Positions 22,001 to 33,361 of a stretch of 64,000 nt of DNA are shown one piece after another. The translations under genes were made by a program, and so were the position numbers. The notes beneath the pieces were generated by a model. The model did not search any database. It was not told the DNA's origin and was given only the letters and a program-made list of their open reading frames with translations. Numbering within the stretch: position 1 is the first letter of the stretch; each line of letters begins with the position of its first letter. The stretch comes from Ailanthus altissimus (Eukaryota; Streptophyta; Magnoliopsida; Sapindales; Simaroubaceae): the NCBI GenBank assembly GCA_946807835.1, contig OX327700.1, forward strand, positions 26,882,001 through 26,946,000. Reading direction: 5' to 3'.

Positions 22001-23696
22001 AACTTCTTACTAGCAACTCATAAAAAAGACAATATTATTTGGAGTGGCTACTTCAATAATCAAATTTCTATTGCTAATGTGTGGAAGGCTCTCAAAGGAG
22101 AAGGTAACAAAGTTGAATGATATAAATTAGTTTGGGGTTCTCAACACACCCCTAATCACAGTTTTGTCACTTGACTAGCTTTGAAAAATAAGTTATCTAT
22201 AAAGGTAAGAATAGTTAAATGGGGGCTTACCTCATCAACTAATTGCCCTTTTTGTAGTTGTGATAAAAAAACAGTTCAACATTTGTTCTTCCAATGCAAT
22301 TTTTTTAATGGAATTTGAAAAAAAGTCATTTTGGCTTATCAAGTAAATAGATGCACTTTGCCATAGAGAAGAAAAATTTCTTATTTTTACAAAAAATTAG
22401 AGACAAATCTACTCTTAGTAGAGTCCAAGAGTTGCCTTGTGTACTACTATCTATTATATATAGTGGCAACGGAACCATGCAGTTTTTCAACAAAAAGGTC
22501 CTTCTGTTAATGCGGTCTTTCTTTACATTAAGAATGCTACGTGGTCTAAATGTATAGAAATTATTAAGGGTCAATGTGTGGATACTATTGTAAGAAAATG
22601 GTAGATTGAATTTTGAGCTTTGTATGTGTTTCTATAACTGTTGTACTTGGTTGATTTAAGCAATATAGTATCCTTCTTGATTGATTACCAAAAAAAAAAA
22701 AGAACATGGATAATGCTGTTTGTGCACATATTTATACCTTTGGCAGAGCAGTTATACAATGGCCCTGGAAGTCCATTGATTGTATAGGCATCAGAGACAT
22801 TTGGGCCTCCACCTGTTTGAAGAGCCTGGCTAATGATAGCCTCAGGATCTGCGTTGAACCACTCTCCTGAGATTTAAGCATTATTATTATTAATGTTGAT
22901 GTAAGCAAATATTTTAGTAGTAATAAAGTGGTAAAAATAGGTGGAATTCCAAGTAATTATGCTATTTACCGAAAACAATGGGAACTTCCTTGTAAGGCTT
23001 GGGAAATGGATAAGGAGTGCCACGCTTGGGAAGAATGATGAGAGGACCATAAAGAGTTGATCTTAACCATGATATGTGGCCATGCCACCAGAGTGTCCCT
23101 CTCTGCCCTACAATGGTGAAGTTGTAAATGTAGCTCTGCCCTCTTTGAATGGGGCACTGTGTTATATATGCCGGTCCATCAGCCCATCCACTTCGAAGCT
23201 GTCGAATTCCATGCCTGTTCCAAAACAAATCATTTTTTGCAATTCATATATATCAAAATGTTCTAATCAATGGGAAGAGTTTTTCTTTTCTTTTCTTTTT
23301 TTTTTTCAAAACACTCTTTTGTTCAAATGCATATATGTTTGTACCAATGGATGGAGATATTGTTCTGAACATGGTTAGCGACTTTGATAAGAAGCCGGTC
23401 ACCCTCCCTTGCTACAATGCGAGGCCCTGGAAACTGTCCGTTTACTGATACAAGGCTCTTGGTGTGGCACAGACGCTTCAGGTTTTGCAATTTGATCTAC
23501 AAAATATAGTTAAAGGATGTCAGTAGTAATAGACAGTGGCATGAAAAATTAGTCGTCAGGACCATATACATATAACACATACATCAAGCTTGTAATGCCT
23601 GGTGATTCCAAGTGCAGGCTCCGCAAGCAGACACAAGGTGATAAATGAGAAAATTACTCCTAGAAATGCTGGTGACTGAACAAGAGAAGAACCCAT
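19017..23696 (-). CDS. Laccase (multicopper oxidase), six exons, complete
   Basis: Secreted multicopper oxidase that oxidises phenols such as monolignols using O2, typically in cell-wall lignin formation. Exons on the minus strand are 23583-23696, 23345-23496, 22970-23214, 22738-22866, 19406-20380 and 19017-19147. They join in frame to 581 residues plus TGA. Exon sizes 152, 245 and 129 bp are those usual in plant laccases. Residues 1-30 form a signal peptide, followed by [14 protein letters not shown]. Copper ligand motifs are [44 protein letters not shown] and [12 protein letters not shown]. The second usually reads WHAH; here Ala is Gly, while both His remain. No stop or frameshift is seen. 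The sequence looks closest to the LAC4/LAC17 group, from memory. A LINE sits in intron 4 without harming splice sites, and a miR397-like site lies in exon 5. Confidence 0.94.
20311..20331 (-). promoter_or_regulatory. Predicted miR397 target site in laccase exon 5
   Basis: The strand complementary to the mRNA here matches the miR397 sequence as I remember it at 18 of 21 positions. One of the three differences would be a G:U pair, and none lies at the central cleavage positions 10-11. It encodes LINAALNDE. miR397 is known to repress LAC2, LAC4 and LAC17 in other plants through this same region. Confidence 0.65.
20575..22701 (+). mobile_element. L1-type LINE, 5'-truncated, in laccase intron 4
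   Basis: A decayed non-LTR reverse transcriptase reads on the plus strand, antisense to the laccase: [50 protein letters not shown], and the catalytic box as FVDD ([16 protein letters not shown]). A zf-RVT-like end follows ([18 protein letters not shown] near 22240-22300). It ends in a 12-base poly-A at 22690-22701, which marks the 3' end of a LINE. It lacks the endonuclease and first ORF, as expected for 5' truncation. Multiple stops make it inactive. I found no clear target-site duplication. Confidence 0.88.
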
Positions 23697-23820
23697 TTCT
23701 CTCCCTCTCTCTTCTTTTTCCTTTAGGAAAGATTGATTAAGAGAGTTTAATTGCTGAAGCCTAGAGCTACTCTGTATTCATGGAAGCTTACACGTTCGTG
23801 TATATATGTATATACATTAT

Positions 23821-23833
23821 AATTTATAAATAG
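23821..23833 (-). promoter_or_regulatory. Candidate TATA box of the laccase gene
   Basis: CTATTTATAAATT on the minus strand lies about 125-137 nt upstream of the start codon at 23696. The surrounding DNA is TA-rich (TATATATGTATATA at 23799-23815), so other TATA-like positions exist and the choice is uncertain. Confidence 0.35.
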
Positions 23834-26800
23834 ACAGTAGATGGAGGGTCTAAGGTAGATGAGGTGATAGAAATTTGTAGTGTAAAGAGTAAGAGAAAAT
23901 AAGAACAGCTTGATCAATAGCTGCATTGACATGGACAGGCTGTTAGAACAACTTTAGAGTGTGGTCAAAGGCAATCAATTTCTCGGACCTCCTTTGTTTT
24001 TAAGTCAAACCTTAGTTGTTTTACAAATTTCAATACAAAACCTCTACATGTTCTTGTGGTTTCCCAATTATATTAGTCACCTGTACATGTTCACAAATTT
24101 AATTATAAACCTATACATGTTCATGTGATTCCCCAAATATATATTACAAAAATGGAGTACATCTTCTTCACCATAATTTCAGGCGAAGGTGCCCCATCAT
24201 CAGTGAAATATACACCAAGTCAGGTTTCATATATTAAAAGGTTGTTTATTTAAGATTAGGCCTCAGTTTACATGGAGTATTAATTGAGTACGCACCGAGT
24301 TAGAGGGGAATCAAATTGAACGGTGTTTCATGTTCGTATAAATTTAAGATGGGGCGTGTGTTGTGTACTACCTTCATATATATATATATATGTATATATA
24401 TTTATCAAAACCAAAACAAACAGGTCATTGGTGCAACTGTGAGAAGATACTCATCAATAATAGGCAAACGCAATATTCTCTAATGCAGACAGACCAACTA
24501 ACAAAGCTTTTGTTCAAAGGGATCACTGATCACATATTAAGAGATTTTGTACAGAGTGTAGGAATATATGGGGTTGCCATTTGCATGCACGTTCAAAGAT
24601 ATTGATTTATCCATCTGCGACAGCGAGACTCTACTTCTAATTGTTTACCAATTCATATCTCACTCTCTTTCTTTAACTATATACTATATATGCATACAGA
24701 AATTTTGTTAAGGCAAAGCTTAGTTATACATCCCAAGCTTGAGACGTGCAACCACGTCTGAATTTTATATATGTTTATGATAATCTGAAGTTGTTTAATT
24801 TCATACCTAACGTACTAATAATATTAAATAGAGTCAAAAGAGTTTCTCCTATGGGTTGTCATTTCCACGTATCATAAGTGTTGATTTGAAGAAATGGTTA
24901 CCAGCCAATAAGCATTAGATTTGTTTGTGAGGGAGAATGAAATTTGAGTTTCGTCCTAGCGGTTAACATAGGCCTGAACTTTCTCTTCGTTGCGAGCTGT
25001 GAAAAGCTTACAAAAAATATGGACACAAGTTCAAAGATAGTTTTGTCAGAGTGAGTTTTGATAAAAATGCTCCGATGCTTAAGTTAGAGAGGGTTCTTTC
25101 TTTAAAAATTTGATAAGATAAAAATAATGCGGGGAATGAGAGAGAAAAACCCTTTTCTTTTTTCTTTTTGTGTGGACCTCTCTTATTATTTGGGCATCGT
25201 CCTCTCAATATCTTCATTTTTCTTTTTTATAATGTTGGCATTTTAAAATTTTTTTGAGCTTTTCTCTGCTGTATTTTTGTCTTGTGTTGAATATTCTCTG
25301 CTGCACTTTTAACACAGGTTAAATATCATTCTGCTGTGTTTCTAATGCACGTCAAATATTCTTTTACTGTACATCTAACATACGCCAATATCATTCTGCA
25401 GATCTCTTGATCTCGCTCTTACCGCACGTTAAGTTTCCTTCTGATGTGTTAAGCATATTCTTTGGATTTGTCTCTACAGGCGGTTCTGATTTAAGCGAGG
25501 CTAATTTCAAACGGTTTAGGTCAGATCTTAGACGGCCCTCCTCCATCGGTTTTGTGGTGACTTGGGATTCTTAAGAGCGAAACTCTTGTGGAGTGTGTTG
25601 ACAACACCTGATTGACCTATCGGGTGGATAATCAACTGACTTCTTTATTAATTGTACAGGCCTCGAGTCGAGTCAACCTGATTAGAATATAGATGAGGAT
25701 TGTAGTTGTGTTTGGGTCGGCCTAGCCGAACATGTGTTCTCATTTGCAAATCAGATTCTTCCAAATCTGAACCGGTTCTTCGTCATTCATCTTTGTTAGG
25801 ATTAAGTCCATTGGCTATTATTTTTTAGCTTAACTTTAGATTGAATTTGCTACACAAACAGCGACAAATCTTTGAAGAGAATAATCTTTTAAAAGAAGTG
25901 TTTGACTGGACTCTAAAGAACTGGCATTAATTAAATTTAGAGACCTTGAGCCCAAAACAAAAGAGAGTTTTTAGAGGGAAACAATGAGATTTTTTTTCTT
26001 CCTTATAATAAGAAATTGCTTTGGTATAGCAACTTGTGCTGTTGCACCAATGCACGTTTCTTCGTCTCTCTACTTCCCAACCATGGATATATGTTAAGGG
26101 ACCTAATGCGTCAAGCTGCAGACGTGGAACCATGTCTTATGAGTTTGATATATCTAATTTTTATTTTTATTTGTTTATTTCTTTAAAGCAAACCTCGATG
26201 GTAAGAGGTGTTATGTATCCAAGTTACTACCATTTTATTAATAACTTTTTTTGTGTGGTGTTATTCTTAGCAAATAATAATCATTTATCGGTAAATAAAA
26301 TAATTCTCAAAGTCTTAGTTGTCATTACTACAAAATAGAATTATCGTAACGATTTTTTTTTATTATAAAACAAAATTTGTGATAAAATTACTCTATCACC
26401 TAAAATATATAAGTTTGGAAAATTTTTCGATTACAAACTTGGGATAGTTTTTGTTTTACCCATTTTATAATATATATATTTTTATCATATATCAATAATA
26501 GAAGTATAGCAACTAAAGTTGAGATGATGTGCAAGATGTCAACTAATGTGGTATTTGCCTCGTGAAAAGTTCATATAATGTAACAAAATTGTTATCACAA
26601 ATTTGTAATATTTGTAATAGAAATCATCATCAAATAATATATATATATATATAAATATATTGGGTATAAAAAATATATTCAAATAATTTATAATATATAT
26701 ATTTTTCTGTTCACAAACAATTTATATTGCTAAAATAATAAATTAATTCATAAAAATTAATAAATATATTGTAAACAATATATTACATCCATTGCTAGTT

Positions 26801-27518
26801 GATTCAAACATTAAAAGTAAAGAAAAAAAAAATATCAGTAATTAATTTTGCATCTTTATCCAATTTGCTCTAATATTACATCCGGAATTCAACAAAACCC
26901 AAATTGCAAATTTGTTTTACAAGAGTTATTTTATGAACCAAAGCATAAAAAATAAGAAAATAAAAAACTTTAATAGCTCAACAATACTCAAATTTGCATA
27001 ATATAAACTTACAATAGTTTGCATCATACCCGTTTTCTTGCTTACGTTCTCTCTTAGAAGAAAAACAAATCTACAAAGATACTAATTGATCATAGTATAT
27101 TTTAATGTGTGATTGGAGACTAGGTATAATTTTTGAAGTAAGAAATTTAAAAGATGTTATTCAAACTCTACGAAGAAGATGATTAATAAAGAAAGTTAGT
27201 ACTCAAGTAAGAGAATAAAAAAAAACAAGGAAAGATGGGTTGATGGGTTAGGTGAAGATAGTAAAAGAAAAAGGAAAAATGTGTTTGACGAGAAGAAAGA
27301 AAAAAAGAAGGAAGAAAGAGAAAAGAGAGATAATATAATGATAAAAAAAAAATAATTATCTCATTCTAAAAAAACTGGTAAATAAATAATATATATTTAT
27401 AAAAATATAATAAAATATATAATAGTCCCACTTGATTATATCCATTAGATTTTAAATAAATAAACAATTATAAATTAACATTTCAAATTGAGTCAACATT
27501 TTAAGTTTAAATAACCCC

Positions 27519-27522
<4 letters not shown>
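23834..27522. other. Intergenic DNA upstream of laccase, no gene recognised
   Basis: A three-fold loose repeat with ACATGTTC lies at about 24040-24150. Imperfect repeats of about 50 bp built on TTCTGCTGT...CACGTTAAATATTCT occur at 25250-25460. A locally GC-richer block follows at 25470-25800, perhaps a fragment of an LTR element. The short open frames do not resemble any family I know. Confidence 0.5.

Positions 27523-27562
<40 letters not shown>
27523..27562. repeat. (AT)n microsatellite
   Basis: About 20 uninterrupted AT dinucleotides. A likely polymorphic marker. Confidence 0.97.
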
Positions 27563-27565
<3 letters not shown>

Positions 27566-27669
27566 TGCAGATGCGGACGCCTACATGGAAATTGTGCGAA
27601 CATCCGCTTTTTCAAATAAAGCCCAGTATTGAACTTCTTTGTAAAGTTGTTTTTAAATAAAGTTCAGCG

Positions 27670-27849
27670 TTAGACTTTACTTAAATGCAGTACAAACATG
27701 GGGCCCATGTAATGCTGTAATTCTGGGGCCAAGAACACAAACCATTTACAGTACAAACATGCAAACAGCATGTACATTATACTACACTTGTTTGATTTTG
27801 CATCAGGCTTAGACGAAGACGATGAACTCCTGCCACCATTTCTTCCCAC
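27670..27849 (-). other. Exon-like segment of unknown identity
   Basis: On the minus strand a good 3' splice site (CCTTTTGCAG) precedes an open frame reading GRNGGRSSSSSSKPDAKSNK, then a Cys-containing hydrophobic stretch (MYMLFACLYCKWFVFLAPEL) and a stop. I do not recognise it and it could be chance. A second splice-like motif lies at about 28978-29000, but the two do not join into a clear protein. Confidence 0.2.
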
Positions 27850-28002
27850 CTGCAAAAGGTCAATTTCTTATTTGTCGGAACTTCATATTCCATCATATAG
27901 ACACAAAGAACTGTGACTGATAAAAAAGAACGCGTAAGAGACACTAACATGTACAAGTAGATGGTTACGTTTAAAATCAATCATTTCAACATTGTTTTTT
28001 CA

Positions 28003-28380
28003 GTGTTAGAAGATTGGAGTTTAGTTTTCATCCATCCAAGAGTTTAATTTGTTTAGTTTTCATTTCTCCGGAGTTGAAAGACAAAAGTTTCTCCAGTGTT
28101 GAAAAACGAAAGTTTAGTTTCAAGAGCTTTTTACTTTTTATTTCTCAAAGACAAAAGTTTCTCAAGTGTTGAAAGACGTAAGTTTAATTTTCATTCACTA
28201 AGGAGGTTAGTTTGTTTAGTTTTTATTTCTCCAGTGTTGAAAGACAAAAGTTTCTCTAATATTGAAAGATGGAAGTTTAGTTTTTATTCATTCAAGAGTT
28301 TAATTTGTTTAATTTTCATTTCTCTAGTGTTGAAAGATGGGAGTTTAGTTTTCATTCATTCAGATTAATTTTCATTTATC
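28003..28380. repeat. Minisatellite, about 93-bp unit with internal deletions
   Basis: Units start with GTGTTGAAAGA plus GAAGTTTAGTTTTCATTCATTC, continue GAGTTTAATTTGTTTAG and end CATTTCTCCAGTGTTGAAAGACAAAAGTTTCTC in diverged forms. Unit starts are at about 28003, 28096, 28166, 28259 and 28327, so steps of about 93 and 70 bp alternate. The plus-strand open frame over it is a by-product of the repeat. Confidence 0.85.
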
Positions 28381-29537
28381 GTTGAGAGGCACGTAATTAT
28401 TGTGTTAGTAGACAATTATTTGATAAAATTCTAATTTGTAACTGTTATTGATAAATATTATAATTATTTAAAATTTGTAATGTGATAAGTGTATTAAAAA
28501 AAGAGAGCAATGCTTTAAGGTTTTTTTTTTAATAAAAAAAAAAGTCTTACAGGAGACTGCCCTTACAAGACTTCCTAACAAGATTATGCCACCTATGATA
28601 ACTTTTTATTTTTTATTTTTTATATACAACTATAGTTGATTGATTTTCAAATAAATGTTAAATGATGAGATGCTATTTAATGGTTCTATTTATGATATAG
28701 GCAACATTTACATCACAAGACATTTGCTCTCACAATTATTATCGTTTAATGAAAGAATGGGCAAGTGAATTAAAATTGTAACAAAAGTTGCGACGGCGAC
28801 ATTGTGTTGTGGCAAAAATCTTTGAGGTGGGGATTTTCAAAAGCGATACAAGATATTATTTGGTTTCCCCCATTACACTTTTTGAATGAATTCACAACCG
28901 TCCCATGTTAATTGCGCACTTACACCTGTTCCTTCTTCTTATTTTCTTTTCTTTCGAACAAACCAATGAGCTAACCTCGGTCTCAGTTGGTGGTAACCTG
29001 AAAAAGCCGCAACATTAAAAATGAGCATCGCGGTATTGAGAATTAGAAAAGAACTCTTTAAGGAGTTATTTATTCCTTCCAATGAACGTGACATTTTAAA
29101 AATATTGCATACATATTTTATTACATCTCTTCTTCATCTTTAATTAAAATTATATTTACATATTAACTACATTCAAAAACTTACTTATTATTCAAAGAAT
29201 TTGCATTTGATATGAACATTTGCAAATTCTAATTAATATTGAATCTTAAAATTATAGTACAATTCAAACTCTACTGTACTATAATTATTATCATTGTGAG
29301 AATAAAAATAATTTTAAAAATAATATCTAATATGATTTGACATTGTCTACAACTTCTTGTATCGTATTATTTTTACATATATCCCACATAATTTTACCAA
29401 CATCACAATCCTTGAATCTCTATAAGTTGAGACAACCTAATCTATCTAAAAGGTAGAGCAAAATTATGTCAACAAAAATTGAATGATATATGAACTCTAG
29501 CACCTAGAATATGCATGAGCAAAATTAAATGCAGCAC

Positions 29538-29616
29538 CTGATCAAGCTCTACCATGGACTGTGTCAGCTTCTGGTATTCAGTTGGATTTGATACATCCGG
29601 ACCAGCCAGCTTAACT
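29538..29616 (-). pseudogene. Exon fragment of organellar peptide chain release factor 1
   Basis: The minus strand reads KLAGPDVSNPTEYQKLTQSM, followed by VELDQ and a GTGCTG donor-like end. This matches the start of the PCRF domain of plant mitochondrial/plastid RF1-type release factors, with one residue fewer in the DVxSNP block. No neighbouring RF1 exon is seen on either side. It is probably a captured or relic exon; it lies 40 bp from the left end of the Mutator-like element. Release factor 1 reads UAA/UAG stops in organelles. Confidence 0.6.
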
Positions 29617-29656
29617 TACAATAAATTGCAAGCAAACCTAAATATAATATAAATAT

Positions 29657-30845
29657 GGGAATTTTTTTTTTGTAAATAACTATTTTTTTTTTGGCACATA
29701 TCTAATTTAACCAACTTAAATTTTTTTGTAACTTTTATAGTAAAAAACAATAAAAATAGACACAAATACCCTCAAATTATATTTTCTCTCCTTGCACCTA
29801 TTTTTTTTTTCTCAAATTCAAATCCCAATTTAAACTCGACTCCATTAAACGATTGGCGACAAGATAGGGTATACTATCATAATACTTGTATGTATTTGAT
29901 TGAAATAAGGCTGATGGGAATTTATAAATATGATTTGGATGAAAAAGTTTAATTAAAAAAGTATATAAGAAGCCATACAAGACTAGCCGGGAGAAAATGG
30001 CGTCAAGACGATCGATATCTTTATTGCACCAAGATAAAGGGATTATATATATCGTGCTGGACTAGCGAAATAAAGATTATTGCGTTAGGCTGCCAGCACA
30101 ATAATCTTTAACATGCCAATCCCGTGCAATAATTTTAATTACGCTAGACCTCAAGTAAATATTGCTTGGCATGATAAAAGGTACGATAATTTTTATCGCG
30201 CCGGGCATTTGCTCTAATTTAGAGTTATATACTTTGTGCGTACAGCGAATGATCCTAATTTTACTTTAATTAATTTGTTAATAATTATATTTATTAATTA
30301 ATTTAATATATATTTTTTTCATTTGTTAGTATTTATTCATTAGAAATTATGATTATTACATGTTACATTATTTGATAATAAATGACTACTAATAGTGATT
30401 TATATTAATTATTAAATATTTAATTAAACTGTGTTATTTGGTTGTAAATATAAATTATTATGTTTAAATTTATTTTTAAGTTTAGTGTTATTATATTGAT
30501 TTGAGAATCATTATATTTTAAAATTAATGTTTATTTTTTTTATAGGAATAATGCAGTTTTTTTTTTAAAATAAAAATTACAGTTGAAGACCATTTTTTTA
30601 CAATAATTTTATAATATTCGAAGACAACATTACTTGATGTTATAAAAGAGAAGTTAACGGAGTGTCAAAAAAAAAAAATTCGAGCCACATGCACGGATCA
30701 TTTTTGAACTCGTAATGAATAAAGTTTTTTTTAGCATTTTTGTTCATTATTTATTACTCTATAAAGTAGAAACTTGTGATATTGATGATGAATGGCACCT
30801 TGTGAATAATAAGTGCTAGCCTTTTAGTTGGCAAGAATTTGTGCT
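29657..30845. repeat. Left terminal inverted repeat of the Mutator-like element
   Basis: Reverse complement of the right arm at about 33362-34581. It includes a section (30040-30215) of short repeated motifs such as AATAATTTTAAT with CGC or GCG steps, typical of subterminal repeats. The inner end reaches the start of the DUF1985-like frame, so part of that frame is also present, inverted, in the right arm. Confidence 0.78.
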
Positions 30846-31083
30846 TATATGTGGCTTGAAATTGGAAGAATATCCATCACTAAAGCACTTGTTCAAAAGA
30901 CTAAGTAATCATTTACATAAAGATCACTTACCAAAAAAAGATGTATCAATAAAGGGGTTTAATGAGTTATATTCACAATATAATTTCAACAAAATGAATG
31001 ATGAACATGCGATAAAATTATCATTAGTATATTTCAATCATCATGTTTTGTTGGATGAAGAGAAAAATGGGTTGGCTAGATGA
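30826..31083 (+). pseudogene. DUF1985/Ulp1-associated MULE protein fragment
   Basis: The plus-strand frame reads FSWQEFVLICGLKLEEYPSL and KDVSIKGFNELYSQYNFNK, then MNDEHAIKLSLVYFNHHVLL. This is the pattern of DUF1985, the N-terminal domain found with a C-terminal Ulp1 (SUMO protease) domain in proteins carried by plant Mutator-like elements. The frame ends at a TGA after 31080; related sequence continues (EYNPSNSFNDHLFLVG) for about 100 bp. No Ulp1 catalytic part is found. It is a relic. Confidence 0.65.
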
Positions 31084-31278
31084 ATTTTTACTCTAAATTA
31101 TGAATAATTTAAAAGAATTTCAAAATCATATTATGAATATAACCCATCAAACTCTTTCAATGATCATCTTTTTTTGGTAGGTACTCTCTTCATAAACGAT
31201 TATTTAATTTTTTTAGACAAGTACCTCAATAGTGGATGTTCTCCCAATTTCAAGCTAGATATAAGTGCAAATTTTATT

Positions 31279-33360
31279 GGAACTTGTGCTTATATGTCAT
31301 TTTAAATTGTATAAATATTAATTATTTAATATTTATATAATAAATATTTTGAATAAAATTATTAATATTAAATATATGATAAGATGCTTGTAATACTTCA
31401 AATATTGTATGATTTAAAAGAGTTCAGAACTAGTTCAAAGGTGTTTGGACTAGTGCTAAGAGTTAGTTACGCTGAGAGTTATAATTGCTAAGAGTTAACA
31501 TTACTGAGAGTTAGCAGGTTATAAGAGTCAGCGAAATCTAAAGAGTTAGAGAATTATCTGAAATTGGATAAAAACCCGAAGGTAGACTAATAATGACATA
31601 GTTGTAAATGGTTACAAATAGTGCTAAGAAATGTCATTGTGCAAGTATGCTTTTAAACATTATGTTCCTTATCTATTTTACTGATGCAGGTCTGTTGGTG
31701 GAAACCTTATATAATATAGATTGATGTATGTCTATATCAGGTCCAGATGGTTAGTCTTAGCAAACTATGAGTTTAGTAGAAGCTCATATAGATATGCAGA
31801 TATTCAATGAGGATTAGGTAATGAACATGCTCAATTAGGATATCTAATAGACACCCTATAAAGCGGTCAATGGATGATTTTTTTTAGTTAAGTAGTATTC
31901 GTGATCCCTTGACCTGAGCACTACGGTGGACTTATGAGTGATCCATCATACTTAGGTTTCACACATGTCAGAGACCTTTTATGGTCTGACCACTGAGTGT
32001 CATTGGGTATAGTCCGATGCTCATAGAGTCTGGTGTGTGTAGATACGAGATCTGTCAACTCATATGGGTGAGTTGTATATCTAGATGCCCAAAATTGTGT
32101 TCTAAAAACTCTTATGGCCATAAGTAATTCACCCGAAAAAAAGTTTTCCTGTAAGAAACAATATCGCAAAAGTGTTTACGGATATTGTTTATGGGAATAT
32201 GAATCTGGAGATAAGTTTTAGTGTTGAGTATATAAAGACTTGACGGTGATGATTCATGTCTCTATTCTTTCAGGATATAAATAACGGTGGAATTATATAA
32301 ATATGTATTAATCTCAACTTGTATGATTCAATATATTATTTTATTATTCCATAATGTGTGTGAGGGGTATCATTTATGGACTTACGAAAGAGTTTCGTAA
32401 GACGAAACGAGTGTGAATCTAGGAAGTCTTACTATATGAAGTGTACTCGTTGTGTACATGGGTAGTGCACTGGATTGGATAGTTCAATCTGGGAAGTTTT
32501 TTCAAGGTCTCTTAGAGAAATCATAAGATTTAAGTGTTACACTCGAGATCTCGATAAGTCAGACTTGCCACTTTATCTTTTTTATTAGATGCTACATGTT
32601 ATGCCATTAATTTGTAATGGCATGATACGTAGCATGATTTTATTAGCCCTTTAATTTATTAAGTGTTAATAATTATTTTTGTTAAACAAATCAAATAATG
32701 GCTAAATGTATTAATTCATTTTAAGGCTTTTGAAGCCAAAGTGAAATTCAGCCAAATTGAAAGCAAAATAAAAAGTGACATTCTTTTAATTTATTCATAA
32801 TTTATCATGCTAAATTATTAAGTCTGTGCTGGCAAGATATAAATAGCTTTATAAAAGTAAAATTCGGCCACCACATGTTTTTGCCACCAATCTTTTTTGT
32901 TAAAGCAGGAATTGGAATTTATTTATTTATTAACAAACACAAATGGTCACCAATTTTGCATACATTTGGACAACACATGTTTAAATTCATCAATTTAAGC
33001 AATGCTTTGCCACCGATTTATTTTTCATTGGCGGAACTTGTGGCAGCTTTGGCTATAAATAGCCAAGCTCCATTTTATTTCATTGGTATAGAAAAAAGAA
33101 GAAAAAAAAAATAGAAAAGGGCCGAGAGACATATATATGAAGCAATAGTTGCTTCAAGTATCCAAATTTCAGTGAGATTAGAAAGTTATTGTTTTAGCTC
33201 GAAGGATCTTATTAAGTCCTAAACTAGAACTGTGTAAAGCACACTTTAAGAATAAGTTCTTTAATATTTTATTAGTTTAATGACATATTTGTTAATATTC
33301 CGATGCACTTATTTATGCATGTAATGTGTAAATTAAAAATAAAAATATATATGCTCACCT
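31279..33360 (+). mobile_element. Solo Copia LTR nested in the Mutator-like element (about 2.1 kb)
   Basis: The start (TTGGAACTTGTGCTTATATG) and many inner blocks match the LTR at 40416 to about 42775: GATAAGATGCTTGTAA, GAGTTCAGA, AGTGCTAAGAGTTAG, GTCTGACCACTGAGTGTC and GAAGTGTACTCGTTG. There is no internal retroelement sequence on either side, so it is a single LTR left by recombination. Exact borders are approximate because the copies are diverged. Confidence 0.7.
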
Positions 33361-33361
33361 T

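Noticed and set aside
24363..24605. 80-codon plus-strand frame near the laccase promoter
   Set aside because: It starts in a (TA)n run and shows no recognisable domain or splice context.
26330..26640. CACTA-like end (ACTACAAAATAG) with a palindromic tail
   Set aside because: The match to CACTA termini is short and imperfect, and no second end or transposase was found.
28096..28368. 90-codon plus-strand frame
   Set aside because: It lies entirely in the minisatellite and repeats with it.
29800..29980. Minus-strand frame of 60 codons
   Set aside because: It lies inside the Mutator terminal inverted repeat and the other arm carries the same sequence with a broken frame.
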